From positions 1-7,716 of the forward strand of contig PLEA01000388.1 in assembly GCA_003136335.1 (NCBI GenBank): a stretch of 7,716 nucleotides of DNA, in the 5' to 3' direction. Shown here piece after piece: positions 5,300 to 7,716 of this stretch. Numbering within the stretch: the stretch's first letter is position 1; each line of letters begins with the position of its first letter. The notes under the pieces are model-generated. The model saw nothing but the letters and a program-made list of their open reading frames with translations. It was not told the origin of the DNA and made no database searches. This DNA comes from Acidobacteriaceae bacterium (lineage in GTDB: Bacteria; Acidobacteriota; Terriglobia; Terriglobales; SbA1). The position numbers and the translations under genes are program-made.

Positions 5300-7003
5300 A
5301 TGAGTCTGGGAAAGACCAGTACGGCTGAGCATCCGTTCACGGAAGGGCCAGGGCCCGGGCGAGGGGCGTCGCTGTTCTGGGCGCCGCTGCTCGCGATCGG
5401 GGCTGCGGCCTTCGCCATGGAAATTCCCTTCTTCTTTTTTGGGACTCCCTCGGGACACGATGTCGAGTTTCATCTCTACTCGTGGCTCGAGGTTCTTTCG
5501 CAGTGGAAGCACGGCATTTTTTATCCACGCTGGGCCGCGCTGGCGCACTTCGCCTATGGCGAGCCGCGATTTGTGTTCTATCCGCCTGCTTCGTGGACGC
5601 TCGGTGCCTTGCTCAGCGCGATCTTTCCCTGGACCGTCGCGGCCAGTATTTACATATGGATCGTGCTGGTAGCGGCGGGTGTGTCGATGTTCGTGCTGGC
5701 GCGGCGATGGCTCGACCGCCGCGACGCGATCTTCGCCGCAGTGCTTTATGCTGCCAATCCTTACCATCTGGTAATTGTGTACTGGCGCAGCGCGTTCGCT
5801 GAATTGCTGGCGAGTTGCCTGGTGCCGCTGTTGCTGCTGTGCGTGCTGAAGGCTGTGGACGAGGGCCGGCGGGCGATCGTGCCTCTGGCGCTGGTGCTGG
5901 CGGCGGCGTGGCTGTCGAATGCTCCGGCAGCGGTCATGGTTCACTACTCGCTCGCTCTGCTGCTGGTGTATTTCGCGTGGCGGCAGCGGTCTCCCCGCCC
6001 GCTTTTCGTTGGAGCGACAGCCGTCGCGCTAGGGGCATTGTTGTCGGCGTTCTATCTGTTGCCGGCGATCTACGAACAGCGCTGGATCAATATTGCCCAG
6101 GCTGTGTCGGCGGGATCGCGTCCACCAGACAATTTTCTGTTCATTCATACCGCGGATGCCGATCATGACAGCTTCAACCGCATCATCACGTGGGTTGCGG
6201 TTTTGGAGATAGCGGTAGTTTTCGCCGCGACGTGGATCAGTAGGCGCTGGCGTGAAACTCAGCGCGAACTGTGGACTGCACTGCTGGGTTGGGCGGTAGC
6301 TTGCAGCGTGCTCATGTTTCCGGTGTCGGCTGTGCTGTGGAGAGTTTTGCCGAAGATGCAGTTTATGCAGTTCCCCTGGCGCTGGCTGCTGTGCCTGAGC
6401 ATGATCTTTTCGATATTCGTTGCGTCGGCAATGCGGCGCTGGTGGTGGTGGTGGCGCGGCGCGGTGTGTGCGCTCTCGATCCTGGTGATCGTGATGGCGT
6501 GGCATCGCATCCAGCCGCCGTGGTGGGACAACGCGGGCGATCTGCGCGAGATGCAGGACAACATGGAGGAGCGCGTCGGCTACGAAGGGACCGACGAGTA
6601 CACGCCGGCGGGAGCCAATCCTGAAGCCATTAGCAAAGACGCCCGCAACGTAACTGTGGACGGCCCGGCGCACGCGGCGATTCGCGTTTCTCGCTGGGAC
6701 CCCGAGTCGAAGACGTTTACGGCGGAGATGTCCGCGCCCGATCAGTTAGCGCTGCGTTTGTTTCGCTATCCGGCGTGGCAGGCGGAAGTGAACGGCCGCG
6801 TGGTACAGACCGCAGGCTCAGAGACGGGGCAGATGCTGGTTCCAGTCGGAGCTCGGATGAATCGCGTGCAGATCACCTTCATTCGCACCTGGGATCGGAC
6901 GGTGGGGGGATGGATTTCGCTGTTCGCTTTGATTTTGATCCTCGCTTCCACACAATTCGAAGGGGATATTTCTTGGCTGCCGCGACATGATCAGAGAACA
7001 TAA
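5300..7003 (+). CDS. Polytopic membrane protein, GT-C glycosyltransferase-like (PTPS-related family)
   Basis: The 567-aa protein has roughly eleven to thirteen hydrophobic segments, starting at about residues 26-47. After the first is a loop with G52-H53-D54 and H58 (GHDVEFH), placed like the catalytic acidic residue in the first external loop of GT-C lipid-sugar-dependent glycosyltransferases. Other family-like features are PR(W/F) and YPP words (FYPRWAALAHF, FVFYPPASW) and the NPY motif near 154. Residues about 406-535 form an external soluble domain with a beta-rich end (LFRYPAWQAEVNGRVV), then a last helix (GGWISLFALILIL). This agrees with the '6-pyruvoyl-tetrahydropterin synthase-related' membrane family, which is not a pterin enzyme. 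Transfer of a sugar from a polyprenyl carrier to an envelope acceptor is inferred, not shown. AAGGGG directly abuts the ATG, which is tight for a ribosome binding site. A later ATG at 5417 would lose the first helix. The end overlaps rdgB by 17 nt. Confidence 0.8.
   Translation: MSLGKTSTAEHPFTEGPGPGRGASLFWAPLLAIGAAAFAMEIPFFFFGTPSGHDVEFHLYSWLEVLSQWKHGIFYPRWAALAHFAYGEPRFVFYPPASWTLGALLSAIFPWTVAASIYIWIVLVAAGVSMFVLARRWLDRRDAIFAAVLYAANPYHLVIVYWRSAFAELLASCLVPLLLLCVLKAVDEGRRAIVPLALVLAAAWLSNAPAAVMVHYSLALLLVYFAWRQRSPRPLFVGATAVALGALLSAFYLLPAIYEQRWINIAQAVSAGSRPPDNFLFIHTADADHDSFNRIITWVAVLEIAVVFAATWISRRWRETQRELWTALLGWAVACSVLMFPVSAVLWRVLPKMQFMQFPWRWLLCLSMIFSIFVASAMRRWWWWWRGAVCALSILVIVMAWHRIQPPWWDNAGDLREMQDNMEERVGYEGTDEYTPAGANPEAISKDARNVTVDGPAHAAIRVSRWDPESKTFTAEMSAPDQLALRLFRYPAWQAEVNGRVVQTAGSETGQMLVPVGARMNRVQITFIRTWDRTVGGWISLFALILILASTQFEGDISWLPRHDQRT
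6440..6454 (+). repeat. (TGG)5 trinucleotide run encoding five tryptophans
   Basis: Five TGG codons in a row give W381-W385 in the membrane protein, between basic MRR and RG and just before a hydrophobic helix. It is a short in-frame microsatellite; gain or loss of units would change the Trp count without breaking the frame. Aromatic residues at a membrane interface are common, but five consecutive Trp are unusual. Confidence 0.8.
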
Positions 7004-7652
7004 TCTGGGTCTCCGACGAATCCTCATCGCGACATCGAATCCGGGAAAGCTGCGAGACTTTGCGGGAGCGGCCGCGCCGCATGGAATCGAAATTGGCGGC
7101 ATTCCGAACTTCGCTTCCCTGCCGACGGTGGTCGAAGACGGTCTTACGTTTGAAGAGAACGCACGCAAGAAAGCGGAAGAATACAGCCGACACGCGGCGG
7201 AAGAGATCGTCGTCGCCGACGACTCCGGCCTTGAGGTCGATGCGCTGAACGGGGCGCCGGGCGTGCATTCCGCGCGATACGCCGCTCCCGATCTGTATAA
7301 CGTCCAACCTCATCTTGCCAATGAGAATACCGATGACGAAGCCAACAACGCGCGCGTTCTGCGGGAACTGCGGAATGTTCCGCCGCAGAAGCGCACAGGA
7401 CGATTCGTGTGTGTGTTAGCCGCCGCGCGCGATGGGCAGACTCTCGCTACTTTTCGCGGGACAGCCGAAGGAGTGATCCTCGACTCCCCCCGCGGCACAA
7501 ACGGCTTCGGATACGATCCGCTGTTTTATTTTCCGCAAATCCAAAAGACGTTCGCCGAACTCAGCGTTGAAGAGAAAGCGGACTATAGCCATCGCGGCGC
7601 GGCGTTTCGGCAGTTTCTGGAATGGTGCGAGGGACCTCCAGGGGTCCGATAA
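6987..7652 (+). CDS. rdgB: XTP/dITP pyrophosphatase (Ham1/RdgB family)
   Basis: The 221-aa cytoplasmic enzyme hydrolyses dITP, ITP and XTP to the monophosphate and pyrophosphate, keeping deaminated purines out of DNA and RNA. All family motifs are present: S17-N-P-G-K21 (phosphate binding), TFEENARKKA (54-63, metal and substrate site), ADDSGLEVDALNGAPGVHSARYA starting with D78-D79 (general base), GTNGFGYDPLF (170-180), FAELSVEEKADYSHRGAA with S201-H202-R203 (base recognition). Length is slightly above the usual 190-205 because of the first nine residues and about ten extra residues (DLYNVQPHLANEN) after SARYA. The ATG overlaps the end of the membrane protein gene by 17 nt without a clear ribosome binding site, which points to translational coupling. 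The overlap does not imply a shared pathway. Confidence 0.96.
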   Translation: MIREHNLGLRRILIATSNPGKLRDFAGAAAPHGIEIGGIPNFASLPTVVEDGLTFEENARKKAEEYSRHAAEEIVVADDSGLEVDALNGAPGVHSARYAAPDLYNVQPHLANENTDDEANNARVLRELRNVPPQKRTGRFVCVLAAARDGQTLATFRGTAEGVILDSPRGTNGFGYDPLFYFPQIQKTFAELSVEEKADYSHRGAAFRQFLEWCEGPPGVR

Positions 7653-7670
7653 AAAATCAAACTCAAAAGC

Positions 7671-7691
7671 GGCGGACAGGAGTGCCCCGCC
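7671..7691. repeat. Imperfect hairpin after rdgB
   Basis: GGCGG (7671-7675) pairs with CCGCC (7687-7691). A short CA/TG pairing (7677-7678 with 7683-7684) lies inside, around a GGAG loop, with unpaired bases between. No T-run follows, so it is a poor intrinsic terminator. The CGGACAGGAGTG core looks to me like a worn copy of a dispersed palindromic element of acidobacterial intergenic regions, but that is from memory and cannot be tested here. Confidence 0.3.
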
Positions 7692-7716
7692 CCAGGGCGA
7701 GTGGCGCGGCGGAGTT

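Noticed and set aside
5135..5944. Minus-strand 269-codon frame rich in Arg, His and Gln
   Set aside because: It mirrors the hydrophobic, GC-rich membrane gene; the composition is typical of an antisense shadow.
7632..7647. Hairpin GGACC-TCCAGG-GGTCC at the end of rdgB as a terminator
   Set aside because: It lies inside the coding sequence and is followed by an A-run, not a T-run, on the transcribed strand.
1..7716. CRISPR array, insertion sequence or defence system
   Set aside because: No regularly spaced identical repeats, no transposase or nuclease motifs, and every intact gene is assigned to another role.

Overview
The window is GC-rich bacterial DNA with close-packed genes, nearly all on the + strand. 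The gene set suggests an acidobacterium (Terriglobia-like): a c-type cytochrome next to a cupredoxin with a C-terminal carboxypeptidase-regulatory-like region, a Rec-PilZ-PilZ protein behind a small coiled-coil protein, and a large GT-C-like membrane protein overlapping rdgB. This placement is inferred from gene style and order, with no marker gene such as rRNA in view.

Layout. Positions 1-403 hold no gene I can support. A complete tRNA-Arg(ACG) with encoded CCA lies at 464-540, behind a good sigma-70-type promoter (404-432). Just downstream, on the minus strand, is a protein-like 50-codon tail with no start (566-718), possibly the relic of an element integrated at the tRNA. A perfect 16-bp palindrome (820-835) precedes the first operon. 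That operon (925-3447) encodes a di-haem cytochrome c, an exported cupredoxin whose reading frame is broken by an apparent one-base loss in a C-run near 1981-1984, and a NicO-type nickel/cobalt permease with a doubtful N-terminus. A 225-bp gap follows with interlocking inverted and direct repeats and a promoter-like element. It leads into a second pair: a small coiled-coil protein (3691-3957) and a receiver plus two-PilZ protein (3988-5130). A 169-bp gap with an 11-bp tandem repeat precedes a third unit: a multispanning GT-C-like membrane protein (5300-7003) overlapping the house-cleaning nucleotidase rdgB (6987-7652).

How the genes may work together. The cytochrome and cupredoxin are both exported electron carriers and probably belong to one periplasmic redox route. 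The NicO permease is co-directional and only 7 nt away, so it is probably co-transcribed, but its functional link to them is unproven. The coiled-coil/PilZ pair looks like a c-di-GMP or surface-behaviour effector module. RdgB is a housekeeping enzyme whose overlap with the membrane gene suggests coupled translation rather than shared function.

The strongest anomaly is the cupredoxin frameshift. The regulatory repeats at 820-835, 3612-3663 and 5229-5250 and the tRNA-flanking relic are the other points worth checking. I see no clear new defence or mobile system in this window.
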